From the NCBI RefSeq assembly GCF_001187535.1, contig NZ_LFIO01000947.1, forward strand, positions 62,001-126,000: a stretch of DNA of 64,000 nucleotides. Direction: 5' to 3'. The notes below the pieces were generated by a model, which was not told the origin of the DNA, ran no database searches, and was given only the letters and a program-made list of their open reading frames with translations. The stretch is from Rhizobium ecuadorense. GTDB taxonomy: Bacteria; Pseudomonadota; Alphaproteobacteria; Rhizobiales; Rhizobiaceae. Shown here piece by piece: positions 9,210 through 17,204 of the stretch. Every line of letters starts with the position of its first letter. The first letter of the stretch is position 1. A program made the translations under genes and the position numbers.

Positions 9210-10370
9210 ATGGACGACGCGACGCTCGATACCATCCTCGATACCATCCTGAATATCGGCCCCCTCTCGCCTCCCGATCCCCGGCAGACGGTGCAGCGCA
9301 TCCTTGCGCGCAGACAGGACTATGGCATCACCAGACTCGGCTCGATCACCGGGCTCGACTGGATCGGCGTTCCGGTCGTCCAGGTCGTGCGGCCGCACTC
9401 GCGCTCCGTCGCCGTCAGCCAGGGCAAAGGACTGACCTTTCCCCTGGCGGCGATATCGGGCCTGATGGAATCCCTGGAAGGCTGGGCCTCGGAGCGGATT
9501 GCGGCGGAGCGCATTTTCACCGCAAGCCTGCGCGACATGAACGCCCGGGGAGACTGGTCGCACCTCGGCACCGGCCGCGGCGATGAGATGCTCTCCTGGA
9601 TTGCCGGGCTGGATCTCATTTCCGGGCGGAACATCGCCGTTCCGCTTGCCCTCGTCGATACCGCCTACATCGTCCCGTCGCCGCATCCCCATTGGATCGC
9701 CCGGGATACGACGGGGCTGGCGGCCGGCACGAGCCTGCAAGGCGCTGTCCTGCATGCCTGCCTGGAGATCCTCGAGCGGCAGGCGCGATGCACGGCGATG
9801 AAGACGCCGCATTTCTTCGACCGCTGCCAGATCGACAGCCGGTCGGTTCAATCGGGAAGCGCCGGCGACATCATGCGGCGGCTTTCCAAGGCAGGGTTTG
9901 TCGTCGGGATCTGGCAGATCCCGGCGCCGCACGCCCTGCCGATCTACTGGTGCCATGTCATGGAAGATGCCGGCAGAGCCCCCTTTGCGCCGCTGCCGGC
10001 CGAAGGTTTCGGCTGCGATATCAGCCATAACAGGGCGCTGACCAGCGCCTTGCTGGAAGCCTGCCAGTCCCGCCTCGGCGTCATTTCAGCGGCGCGCGAC
10101 GATATCAGGACAGAGCTTTACGCCCATGCCGACGCCGGCGAACTGGCCGCCTGGCGCCGGCAGCTGGCAAAGGGGGGCCGTTCCTTCGCCACGGACCGTC
10201 CCGCGGCCGAAGCGCGATCCCTTCGGCCGATCATCGGGGCCTTGAAGCTGGCCGGCGCGCATGCGGCCGCTCTTGTCGTCCTTCATTCGGATGAGCGCAT
10301 CCCGCTTCACGTCGTCCGCGTCGTTGCGCCGCCGCTGGAAACAAATCCGGAGGCCGATCTTGCGGGATGA
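9210..10370 (+). CDS. YcaO-domain protein (ATP-dependent peptide backbone modification)
   Basis: 386-aa YcaO-family enzyme. The family ATP-binding pattern is visible: SQGKGLTFPLAAISGLMES, with Glu residues spaced as in YcaO proteins, and later GTSLQGAVLHACLEILERQ. YcaO enzymes phosphorylate a peptide amide to install azoline rings or thioamides. When paired with TfuA, as here, known examples thioamidate peptides or proteins. There is no C-terminal PxPxP tail; the end reads VVRVVAPPLE, as in non-cyclodehydratase YcaO proteins. The ATG at 9210 has a Shine-Dalgarno (GGAAGGA). The next gene, tfuA-like, overlaps its end by 11 bp. No flavin dehydrogenase (McbC-like) gene is adjacent, which favours thioamidation or another non-azole chemistry (inference). 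Confidence 0.9.
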   Translation: MDDATLDTILDTILNIGPLSPPDPRQTVQRILARRQDYGITRLGSITGLDWIGVPVVQVVRPHSRSVAVSQGKGLTFPLAAISGLMESLEGWASERIAAERIFTASLRDMNARGDWSHLGTGRGDEMLSWIAGLDLISGRNIAVPLALVDTAYIVPSPHPHWIARDTTGLAAGTSLQGAVLHACLEILERQARCTAMKTPHFFDRCQIDSRSVQSGSAGDIMRRLSKAGFVVGIWQIPAPHALPIYWCHVMEDAGRAPFAPLPAEGFGCDISHNRALTSALLEACQSRLGVISAARDDIRTELYAHADAGELAAWRRQLAKGGRSFATDRPAAEARSLRPIIGALKLAGAHAAALVVLHSDERIPLHVVRVVAPPLETNPEADLAG

Positions 10371-11124
10371 TATCGTGGTTTTTCTCGGCCCCACCCTCTC
10401 TGAGGCGCAAGCCCGGGCCTATCTGGATGCGGTCTATCTTCCCCCCGTCGGCTGCGCCGATGTCGTGCGGGCCATCACCAAATATGCGCCGGCGGCGATC
10501 GTGCTGATCGACGGCGTCTTCGGCCAGCTTCCGGCCGTCCGCCACCAGGAAATCCTGTGGGCGATGGCCCGCGGCGTGCGCATCTATGGCGCCGCCAGCA
10601 TCGGCGCGCTCCGGGCAGCCGAACTGGCGCCCCAGGGAATGATCGGCCACGGGCTGATCTACCGATGGTACCGAAGGCACCCGCTCGCCGACGATGCCGA
10701 CGTCACGGTGCCGATGGCCCCCGCCGCACTCGGATCACGCGCCCTGGGCGACGCTCTGATCGATATCAGGCTGACGCTCAAGAGAGCCGAGCGCACCGGC
10801 ATCATCCAACGACGGCTGCGATGCGAGCTCGAATCTCTGGCGCGCGCGCTTCACTTCAGCGAAAGATCCTTCCCGAAGCTCCTGGCGGCGGCTGAAAACA
10901 ATTGCATCGCGGCCGGCGAAATCGAAGCATTAAAGGCCTGGCTGCCAACCGGAGCGGCAAGCCGCAAGCGCCGCGATGCGGTAAATCTTCTGACATATCT
11001 CGCCGACCAAAAGATCAACCGGCCGAATGAAGCCCTTCCCTTTGTATTTGAACTTACGGAATCATTTGCCAATGACATGGAGTACTACAACATGCTCGAT
11101 AGTCTATTGCCTGATAGCACGTAG
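10360..11124 (+). CDS. tfuA: TfuA-like protein, YcaO partner
   Basis: 254-aa TfuA-family protein, with the core DDIVVFLGPTLS at the N-terminus and the conserved stretch ALIDGVFGQLPAVRHQEIL / GAASIGALRAAEL (about residues 45-90; exact text begins IVLIDGVFG). TfuA works with YcaO: it is needed for trifolitoxin production in R. leguminosarum and for archaeal McrA thioamidation, probably by helping deliver sulfur. I chose the TTG at 10360 because GGAGG sits 6 nt upstream and the product then begins directly at the conserved domain; a longer in-frame ATG start at 10261 would lie entirely inside ycaO. The overlap with ycaO signals coupled expression. The region after about residue 150 is less conserved and helical. 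Confidence 0.85.
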   Translation: MRDDIVVFLGPTLSEAQARAYLDAVYLPPVGCADVVRAITKYAPAAIVLIDGVFGQLPAVRHQEILWAMARGVRIYGAASIGALRAAELAPQGMIGHGLIYRWYRRHPLADDADVTVPMAPAALGSRALGDALIDIRLTLKRAERTGIIQRRLRCELESLARALHFSERSFPKLLAAAENNCIAAGEIEALKAWLPTGAASRKRRDAVNLLTYLADQKINRPNEALPFVFELTESFANDMEYYNMLDSLLPDST

Positions 11125-11166
11125 TACTGGTATAGTTAACGATCGCTTGACGTTGGGCAACGGGCG

Positions 11167-12387
11167 GTGGGGGCAGCAGTGGATGCCATCACGCAGAACG
11201 AGGGCGCAGGCCAGGGGGCAGCTCTAGAGCGGCCGCTCGGGACACGTTTCCTTGTCTTTCCCCAGCCCCCTTTCATTCCCGGTTACGAAAGGCCCGAAGT
11301 CGTGTGGATCGGGCCATCGGCAGGACCGATCCTGGCGGGGCCATCCGACGCCCGGATCTATGTGGCCAATCCGGTCGAGCCGAAATTGCCCTATGCCGCG
11401 CCCTACATCCCGCCCTATCCCGGCCTGCTGCGGCCGCCGGCCGAGCCCGGCCCCGACGGCCATTTCGATCATATCGGGCCGGATGCACCGGCCTTCCTTG
11501 CGACCCACAGCTATGCCTGCGCCCGCCGCGTGCTCGATATCTGCGAGAGCTATCTCGGCCGTTCGATCGTCTGGTTTTTTCAGCCGACGCTGGAACGGCT
11601 GGAAATCGTTCCCCGCATTCCGCATTGGCAAAACGCCCAATCCGGCTTCGGCTTTCTCGAGCTCGGCGAAAGCGAGGAGCACGGCGCGGCATCCTGTTTC
11701 GCGCTGAATTTCGACGCCGTCGCCCATGAAATGGGCCATCTCATTCTGCTCAGCGAACTCGGCATCCTCGAAGGCGATGGCGCGGGCAGCGATTTCTTTG
11801 CCTACCACGAAGCGATCGCCGATTTCATCTCGCTGCTCGGATTGCTGAGCTTCGACACGGCGCTCGACCGGCTGCTGCGCCGCACCGGCGGCAACCTGCT
11901 GCTGCACAACGAACTCGACAAATTCGCCGAACTCAGCGACGAGAAGCAGCTGAGATCGCTCAACAATTCGCTTCGCATCGGCGATGTCAGCGGCGAAGTG
12001 CACGACCAGTCGAAACCGTTTGCATCAGGCCTCTTCGACTGCCTCGTCGAGGTCTACCAGTCGCTGCTGTTCGAGCGCGGCGTATCCGACATCGATCCGA
12101 GGCGGTTCAGCGATCTGCGCCAGCAGATGGCGCCGGCGCTGATGGAAGAAAGACTTCACGTCTCGGCAGCGTCCTATGAGCTGACGCATTTCGCATCGAA
12201 AGCCGCCCTGCAGGAGGCGCGCGACATCATCGGCGAAGCGCTCATTCGCTCCTGGAGATACCTCGATCCCGACAGCCTGACCTTTGAGGCGGCGGCCTTG
12301 GCCTTGCTCGAGGCGGCCAGCCGCGGACGCGGGATCTCCTATCTCGATCAGCTTGAAGATTGCATGAGGTGGCGCGGCATTCTCTAA
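11167..12387 (+). CDS. thermolysin-like (M4-type) zinc metalloprotease in YcaO-TfuA cluster
   Basis: 406-aa predicted gluzincin. The zinc motif HEMGH (about residue 187 on) is followed about 23 residues later by HEAIADFISL, matching the third zinc ligand Glu of M4 peptidases. A later VHDQSKPFASGLFDCL matches the thermolysin active-site histidine region. All catalytic elements therefore look intact. There is no signal peptide or pro-domain at the N-terminus, unlike secreted M4 enzymes, so it is probably cytoplasmic. Its place 42 bp after tfuA suggests a role in maturing or cutting the modified product (inference). The GTG start at 11167 is uncertain; no strong Shine-Dalgarno precedes it, and GTG 11179 is an alternative. 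Confidence 0.65.
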   Translation: MGAAVDAITQNEGAGQGAALERPLGTRFLVFPQPPFIPGYERPEVVWIGPSAGPILAGPSDARIYVANPVEPKLPYAAPYIPPYPGLLRPPAEPGPDGHFDHIGPDAPAFLATHSYACARRVLDICESYLGRSIVWFFQPTLERLEIVPRIPHWQNAQSGFGFLELGESEEHGAASCFALNFDAVAHEMGHLILLSELGILEGDGAGSDFFAYHEAIADFISLLGLLSFDTALDRLLRRTGGNLLLHNELDKFAELSDEKQLRSLNNSLRIGDVSGEVHDQSKPFASGLFDCLVEVYQSLLFERGVSDIDPRRFSDLRQQMAPALMEERLHVSAASYELTHFASKAALQEARDIIGEALIRSWRYLDPDSLTFEAAALALLEAASRGRGISYLDQLEDCMRWRGIL

Positions 12388-12406
12388 CCAACAACGGGAG
12401 GCATCG

Positions 12407-12877
12407 ATGACAGACGACAGCGTTCCAGCACCTTCTGGACCCCGCTATATCGCGGATGAGATCATACTTTACGGCATAGACTTGAATGACGCCAATGGCG
12501 TCGCCCACCTGAATGTCGGAATGGCGGGAAGGGCGGAACTGCAGACAAGACTCTCAAGCGCGGTCGGCATTACCGGATCGACTGTCCTTGCATACGGCTA
12601 CGCCTTCGAAGGTCATTGTTACCGGTTGGATTCCAACCGGATTTTTGTCGTCACAGGTCCTATTGCCGAACCTGCAATCGGCTGCTGTTTCGAGGCTTCC
12701 ATGGGATATAGGATGTGGCGACTGACGGCCGCCTCGCAAATCCTGGAAATCTCGACGAATTTCGCGGATGCGAGGGCGCTCATTCTGGATGCTCAGCTGC
12801 CAGGCAAGCGATCCCCGAGTTCCTACGCCATCACACTCAGAACGGCGCATCGCAATGGCCGACTCAGCAATGATTAA
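12407..12877 (+). CDS. hypothetical protein of YcaO-TfuA cluster
   Basis: 156-aa protein that I do not recognise. Translation is well supported: the ATG is preceded by GGGAGG at proper spacing and lies 19 bp after the protease stop. It has no signal peptide or membrane segment; the middle holds a hydrophobic stretch with two adjacent cysteines (AIGCCFEASMGY). The acidic, Pro/Ser-containing N-terminus (MTDDSVPAPSGPRY) could be a leader-like or disordered tail. It could be an accessory factor or one of the substrates modified by the YcaO-TfuA pair; nothing in the sequence decides this. The gene that follows starts 25 bp downstream. Confidence 0.6.
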   Translation: MTDDSVPAPSGPRYIADEIILYGIDLNDANGVAHLNVGMAGRAELQTRLSSAVGITGSTVLAYGYAFEGHCYRLDSNRIFVVTGPIAEPAIGCCFEASMGYRMWRLTAASQILEISTNFADARALILDAQLPGKRSPSSYAITLRTAHRNGRLSND

Positions 12878-12902
12878 CTCGATTACAACAGGGAGAACGA
12901 TC

Positions 12903-13265
12903 ATGCCGTGTGAACTGAAAATAAATGTGACAGAAGCCTTCACAGGTTTCACAGTGAGAAACGACCAAGGAAAACCCTACAGAGACAAAAACAATTTACT
13001 ACTCAAGAATCTGGCCGCCGGTCCCTCACTCTTCGAGGTAACCGTGGCGCTTGACGATAACAATCAGGCTGTAATCTACGTCGACGCTACAAACGCTACA
13101 TCCGTACCTTCTTCCTCCAGATACAACATACCAGATGACTGCGCTCCCGGAGGGAATATCTACGTTCCGAAAATAGCGGCAGCCTTGCAAAGCGATCTCG
13201 CCAAACTTGCCGAAGACGTCCAGAAATTAACGCAGCATATCGCGGCGAATAAAAGCGGTAAGTAG
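12903..13265 (+). CDS. hypothetical 120-aa protein, candidate product or substrate of the YcaO-TfuA cluster
   Basis: Unrecognised 120-aa protein, last gene of the cluster. The ATG has a Shine-Dalgarno (AGGGAGA). The predicted N-terminal two thirds alternate like a small beta domain (LKINVTEAFTGFTVRNDQGK), then comes DDCAPGGNIYVPK and a C-terminal amphipathic helix ending KSGK. Its DNA is clearly richer in A/T than the genes before it, particularly over 12920-13130, suggesting a different history. Two cysteines are present, at residue 3 and in the CAPGG segment, the latter a plausible site for backbone modification. That it is the modified substrate is only a positional inference. An alternative is an immunity or structural protein. 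Confidence 0.6.
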   Translation: MPCELKINVTEAFTGFTVRNDQGKPYRDKNNLLLKNLAAGPSLFEVTVALDDNNQAVIYVDATNATSVPSSSRYNIPDDCAPGGNIYVPKIAAALQSDLAKLAEDVQKLTQHIAANKSGK

Positions 13266-13285
13266 CCCGTCCGAGCGCCGACACC

Positions 13286-14182
13286 CTACGCCGCGCGCAC
13301 CCTGTCGCGGCCGCTCAGCTTGGCGGCATAGAGCGCCTCATCGGCCCGCCGGTAAAGCTCCGAGGCGTTGTCCGTCGGCAGGCAGGCGGCGATGCCGGCC
13401 GAGCAGGTGTAGCTGAAATCGGGCGAGTCAGCGAGCGGCCGGGAGAAGCGGATCACCGTCAGCATGCGCTCGATCATGGCGAGGGCGTCTTCCGCGCCGG
13501 TTGCCGGCATGGCGAGAAGGAATTCCTCGCCGCCGACCCGGCCGAAACAATCGTTGCGGCGCACATTCTGGTGGATGCGATGGGCGAAATCGCGCAGCAC
13601 GAGATCGCCGGCGTGGTGGCCGAGCCGATCGTTGATCTGCTTGAAATTGTCGATGTCGAAGACGGCAAGGCAGCCGCTGCTTCCATTGCGGGCGGCGGCC
13701 AGCATGTCTTCGACCCTCGCCATGACGAAGCGGCGGTTGGCGACACCGGTGAGTTCGTCGGTATAGGACGCCTTGATCGCCTGATCGCGATCCTGCCGGA
13801 CCGTCCTGCCCTGCGCCCTCAGCCGGGTGATGTCGCTGGCGATGCACAGCATCCAGCCGTTACTCTGCACCGCCTCGGTCATCCACAGCCATCGGCCGTC
13901 GCCGAGATCCGTCTCGAAGGCGCGATAGCCGATCTTGCCGCGGCGCGACTGGGTCGAGCGCAGCCACGCCTCGAAATTATCGGTGCGGATGACGGTGCCC
14001 CGGCCGAGCTCGAAATTGCGCCGCATCAGATCCGGCCACAGCGGCGTCTCCTCCGGCTCGATGAAATAGGCCGAACAAAAGGCGCTGTTGGCATATTGCA
14101 GCCGGTCATCGCCGTCATAGACGGCAATCAGCGTATCGGTGCGTGCGGAAAGATTGAGAAACTGTTCGACGAGCGCGTCCAT
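13286..14182 (-). CDS. diguanylate cyclase with PAS-like sensor domain
   Basis: 298-aa cytoplasmic protein. The N-terminal half is a PAS-like sensor (DTLIAVYDGDDRLQYANSAF), and the C-terminal half is a GGDEF domain beginning DELTGVANRRF with active-site motif GGEEF (about residue 217). It should make cyclic di-GMP from two GTP, controlling attachment, motility or exopolysaccharide. The preceding RxxD inhibitory-site pattern is not evident. An in-frame ATG at 14215 would add 11 residues; I prefer ATG 14182, where the PAS-like sequence begins. The gene converges on the YcaO cluster and is unlikely to belong to it. Confidence 0.9.
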   Translation of the reverse strand: MDALVEQFLNLSARTDTLIAVYDGDDRLQYANSAFCSAYFIEPEETPLWPDLMRRNFELGRGTVIRTDNFEAWLRSTQSRRGKIGYRAFETDLGDGRWLWMTEAVQSNGWMLCIASDITRLRAQGRTVRQDRDQAIKASYTDELTGVANRRFVMARVEDMLAAARNGSSGCLAVFDIDNFKQINDRLGHHAGDLVLRDFAHRIHQNVRRNDCFGRVGGEEFLLAMPATGAEDALAMIERMLTVIRFSRPLADSPDFSYTCSAGIAACLPTDNASELYRRADEALYAAKLSGRDRVRAA

Positions 14183-14410
14183 ACCGAACCCTGTGTGGTT
14201 GCCCTGGCATGACATGGCGCAGAAATCCTACGAGGAAAGAGCCGGCTGCATCAAGCAAAGACACTTCCCGTGATTACGGAAACGTCAACGAGAATATCTC
14301 TGCACCAGCGGCAAAAACATGATGATGCGCCCAAGCGATTGCATTTTTCGCTGATCGGGAACGAACAGGATCTCAATAGCTACGCGACATCCCGGCTGGG
14401 AGATCGGCGA

Positions 14411-14555
14411 GGGCGCCCCTCATCCGCCTGCCGGCACCTTCTCCCCGTAAACGGGGCGAAGGGGTATGCCGCGACCTCTCCGTCTCCATCCACCTCTCGC
14501 AGGGCACGTCCCCTCTCCCCGTCAAAACGGGGAGAGGGTTAGGGTGAGGGGCAAC
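14411..14555. repeat. REP/RIME-like palindromic repeat element
   Basis: A GC-rich intergenic element with nested inverted repeats: CCCCTCATCCGCC near the left end pairs loosely with GGGTGAGGGG at the right end, and an internal stem CCCTCTCCCCGT / ACGGGGAGAGGG surrounds a CAAA loop (14510-14537). Similar palindromic units are widespread between genes in Rhizobium genomes. No ORF inside it is credible. The rest of the gene-poor stretch 14183-14583 shows nothing else I can support. Confidence 0.7.
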
Positions 14556-14583
14556 TAGCGGACATCGCGGCTGGCGGCAGATG

Positions 14584-14766
14584 TCAGCCCGGCGATGTAG
14601 GCTCATCCCACGGCGCTTTGGTCGACATGGTCCGTTTCAGGCGGTCATTGGGCTGTGCTGGCGCGTCGAGGCGGGCAAGGTATTCGGCATAGATCTCGGG
14701 GCTAACCGTGAACATGGTCCGCTCGAGCAGCACTTCCAGACTTTTGTTCCTGGGCAAGGAGGGCAT
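14584..14766 (-). pseudogene. C-terminal remnant of a DUF1778 (TacA-type) antitoxin
   Basis: A 60-codon ORF with a good Shine-Dalgarno (CAGGAG) encodes a sequence matching only the C-terminal half of DUF1778 antitoxins: LLERTMFTVSPEIYAEYLAR followed by LDAPAQPNDRLKRTM and KAPWD. The N-terminal ribbon-helix-helix DNA-binding half is missing; upstream sequence in the three frames does not restore it. No GNAT acetyltransferase toxin gene, the usual partner, follows. I read this as a decayed toxin-antitoxin locus, although the short ORF could still be translated. The family call rests on recognised sequence pattern only. Confidence 0.55.
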
Positions 14767-14878
14767 GGGAAACTCCTGTCTGGAGCGGATACATAGCGCA
14801 ACGGTGCTCATCTCTACAAGCGCTGTAAAGATGGCATCGTTACGCATCTGTCGGCTATCTCTCACCCAGCCGGTATGC

Positions 14879-16996
14879 CTATTTCCCGTCCGACTGTCCC
14901 GATGGTTTCGTGGCGGCATTCAACACGCCGTCCTGCAAACCCACCTCGTCGGCAAGAATGGCGGCGGCCTCGTCGAGCAGGACGTCTTTTGCATTCTTGC
15001 GGGCGTTTTCGAGGGCGATATCGGCGCTCAGGCTGCGCTCGCCCGCTTCCAGGCCATCATCGCCAGCGGGGTTGTCGCCATCGCTCGCCTGCGCCCGCTC
15101 CTTGAAGCGCTTCTCGCGCGCCGCTGCTTCCTTGCGGCGTTCTGCTTCGTTCAGGGAGACGATGCCTTTCTCGCGCTGCGCCTTCAGGTCGGCAATGTCT
15201 TTCACCAGGCGCTGGAAATCCGGATCGCCCTTGACCCGCGCGTCATGGCGGCTTTGCAATGCCGGCAGCAAGGCCGTGACATTGCCCTCGGGCGCGTATT
15301 TCGCCGGCTTGATCTCCGCCCATGGCAGGGCATTGTCATAGCTGGTCTCGCCGAAGCTGGTGGGATCGGACAGTCCCGGCAGGCTGATATCGGGGGTGAC
15401 GCCGCGCAGCTGCGTCGTGCCGCCATTGACCCGGAAAAACTGGGCGATCGTCACCTTCAGCTCGCCATATTCGGGTTTGCTGTTGTGCACCATCTGGTCG
15501 AGATCGACGACCGTCTGAACCGTGCCCTTGCCGAAGCTGCCTTCGCCGACAATCACGCCGCGGCCGTAATCCTGGATGGCGGCGGCAAAAATCTCCGAAG
15601 CCGAGGCCGAGCCGCGATTGATCAGCACACCCATCGGGCCTGACCAGACAGGCTCTGCAAGATCCGAGCTTTTGACCTCGATCTTGCCGTCGCTGCGACG
15701 CTGCTGAACGACCGGGCCCTTGCCGATGAAGAGGCCGGTCAAATCGATCGCCTCGTCCAGGGAACCGCCGCCATTGTTGCGCAGGTCCATGAGAACGCTG
15801 TCGACCTTTTCATCCTTCAGCTCGCCGAGCAGCTTGGCGACATCGCGGCTGGCGCTTTTGTAATCCTTGTCGCCTTTGCCCTTGGCTTCGAAATCCTCAT
15901 AGAAGACCGGCAGCGTGATGATGCCGATCTTGCGCTCGGTATCACCGACTTTCACGGTCTGAACGGTTTTCCTGGCCGCCTGCTTTTCCAGGCTGATCTT
16001 GTCGCGCACCAGGCTGACGACGCGATGCGTGGCATCGGCGCCGGCATCGGCCGGCAGGATATCGAGGCGCACGACGGAGCCCTTTTTGCCGCGGATCATC
16101 TGCACGACTTCATCCAGCCGCGTGCCCACCACTTCCTTGATCGGCCCATTCTTGCCCTGACCGACGCCGGTGATGCGGTCGCCGACCGCAAGCTTGCCGG
16201 AAAGCTCAGCCGGCCCGCCGGGCACCAGCTCACGGATCGTCGTATAATCGTCGCGCTCCTGCAGCACCGCGCCGATGCCGAACAGCGAAAGCTTCATCGA
16301 CACATCGAAATCGGCCGAAGCGGCGGCGCCGAAATAATCCGTGTGCGGATCGATCGCGTTCGAATAGGCGTCCATGAACGACTGGAAAACGTCGTCGCTT
16401 TTGAATTTGTAGGCGCGCTCGAGCGTGTTTTCATAACGTTTGTCGAGCGTTTCGCGAATAGCCGCATCGGCTTTGCCGCCGAGCTTCAGCCGCAGCCAGT
16501 CGCTCTTGACGCGCTTGCGCCACAGCTCATCGCTCTCGGCTTGCGACTGCGGCCAGGGCGCCTTCTCGCGCAGCACCGAATAATTGTCCTGCCCGCTGAA
16601 ATCGAAATCCTGCTTCAGCAGGCTGCGCGCATAGGTCATGCGGTCGACGACACGCTGTTCATAGGCGTTGAAGATCGCAAACGGGATCTTCAGATCCTTC
16701 CGCTCGATTGCATCGTCGATCTCGCTGCGTTCGGCCATGAACTTGTCGATATCGGCCTGCAGGAACAGCATGCGGTCCGGATCAAGCGACTTGATGAACC
16801 CATCCATCACCCGCGCCGACAAGGCGTCGTCGAGCGGAACGGGCTTGTAGCTATAGCGCGAGAGAAATTGCGCGCTCAACTGAGCGGCTTCTGCCTGTCG
16901 CTCCAGCGGCGCCAAAACCGGCGGCGATGCGACTTCAGCGGAGGCGGACTGTACGATTGCAAGAAATGCACCGAGAAAAACGTAAGCTATGCGCAT
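14879..16996 (-). CDS. prc: carboxy-terminal processing protease, Tsp/Prc
   Basis: About 705-aa periplasmic S41A serine protease that degrades misfolded or tagged proteins and trims lipoproteins. It has an N-terminal signal peptide (MRIAYVFLGAFLAIVQSASA), an N-terminal Tsp domain, a PDZ domain (around residues 235-320), then the catalytic core with the nucleophile in NRGSASASEIFAA (about 460) and the lysine base in GEGSFGKGTVQ (about 485), and the Tsp-type C-terminal region. Length fits E. coli Prc (682 aa). The start is set at ATG 16996, giving a clean signal peptide; the ATG at 17011 adds 5 residues. The roughly 200 bp upstream, to 17204, hold no gene. No obvious operon partner. Confidence 0.92.
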   Translation of the reverse strand: MRIAYVFLGAFLAIVQSASAEVASPPVLAPLERQAEAAQLSAQFLSRYSYKPVPLDDALSARVMDGFIKSLDPDRMLFLQADIDKFMAERSEIDDAIERKDLKIPFAIFNAYEQRVVDRMTYARSLLKQDFDFSGQDNYSVLREKAPWPQSQAESDELWRKRVKSDWLRLKLGGKADAAIRETLDKRYENTLERAYKFKSDDVFQSFMDAYSNAIDPHTDYFGAAASADFDVSMKLSLFGIGAVLQERDDYTTIRELVPGGPAELSGKLAVGDRITGVGQGKNGPIKEVVGTRLDEVVQMIRGKKGSVVRLDILPADAGADATHRVVSLVRDKISLEKQAARKTVQTVKVGDTERKIGIITLPVFYEDFEAKGKGDKDYKSASRDVAKLLGELKDEKVDSVLMDLRNNGGGSLDEAIDLTGLFIGKGPVVQQRRSDGKIEVKSSDLAEPVWSGPMGVLINRGSASASEIFAAAIQDYGRGVIVGEGSFGKGTVQTVVDLDQMVHNSKPEYGELKVTIAQFFRVNGGTTQLRGVTPDISLPGLSDPTSFGETSYDNALPWAEIKPAKYAPEGNVTALLPALQSRHDARVKGDPDFQRLVKDIADLKAQREKGIVSLNEAERRKEAAAREKRFKERAQASDGDNPAGDDGLEAGERSLSADIALENARKNAKDVLLDEAAAILADEVGLQDGVLNAATKPSGQSDGK

Positions 16997-17204
16997 GCAG
17001 CGTTGATCCAATTCTTCATGCCGAGGGTGGATGTGTGAACTAAGTGAGGCAATTGTGGTTTTTTGGCAAGCAGGAAGGAACTTCGTCCCGGCAGCCGCAA
17101 AACTATCCGAGCTGATCGGCCAGGAGGCAGTGCAGCGTATCGGAGCGAAATCTCGTATCGGACGTCCGGCAGCAGACCTGCGCGTGAGCAGTGGCGCAAA
17201 CGTT

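Noticed and set aside
11125..11166. Possible short precursor peptide between tfuA and the protease gene
   Set aside because: Only 42 bp, with no start codon plus Shine-Dalgarno giving a peptide; no leader-core pattern.
11223..11236. TCTAGAGCGGCCGC, adjacent XbaI and NotI sites as in cloning vectors
   Set aside because: It lies in frame near the start of the protease gene with no other vector sequence around it, and part of it is an ordinary GC-rich palindrome. Probably chance.
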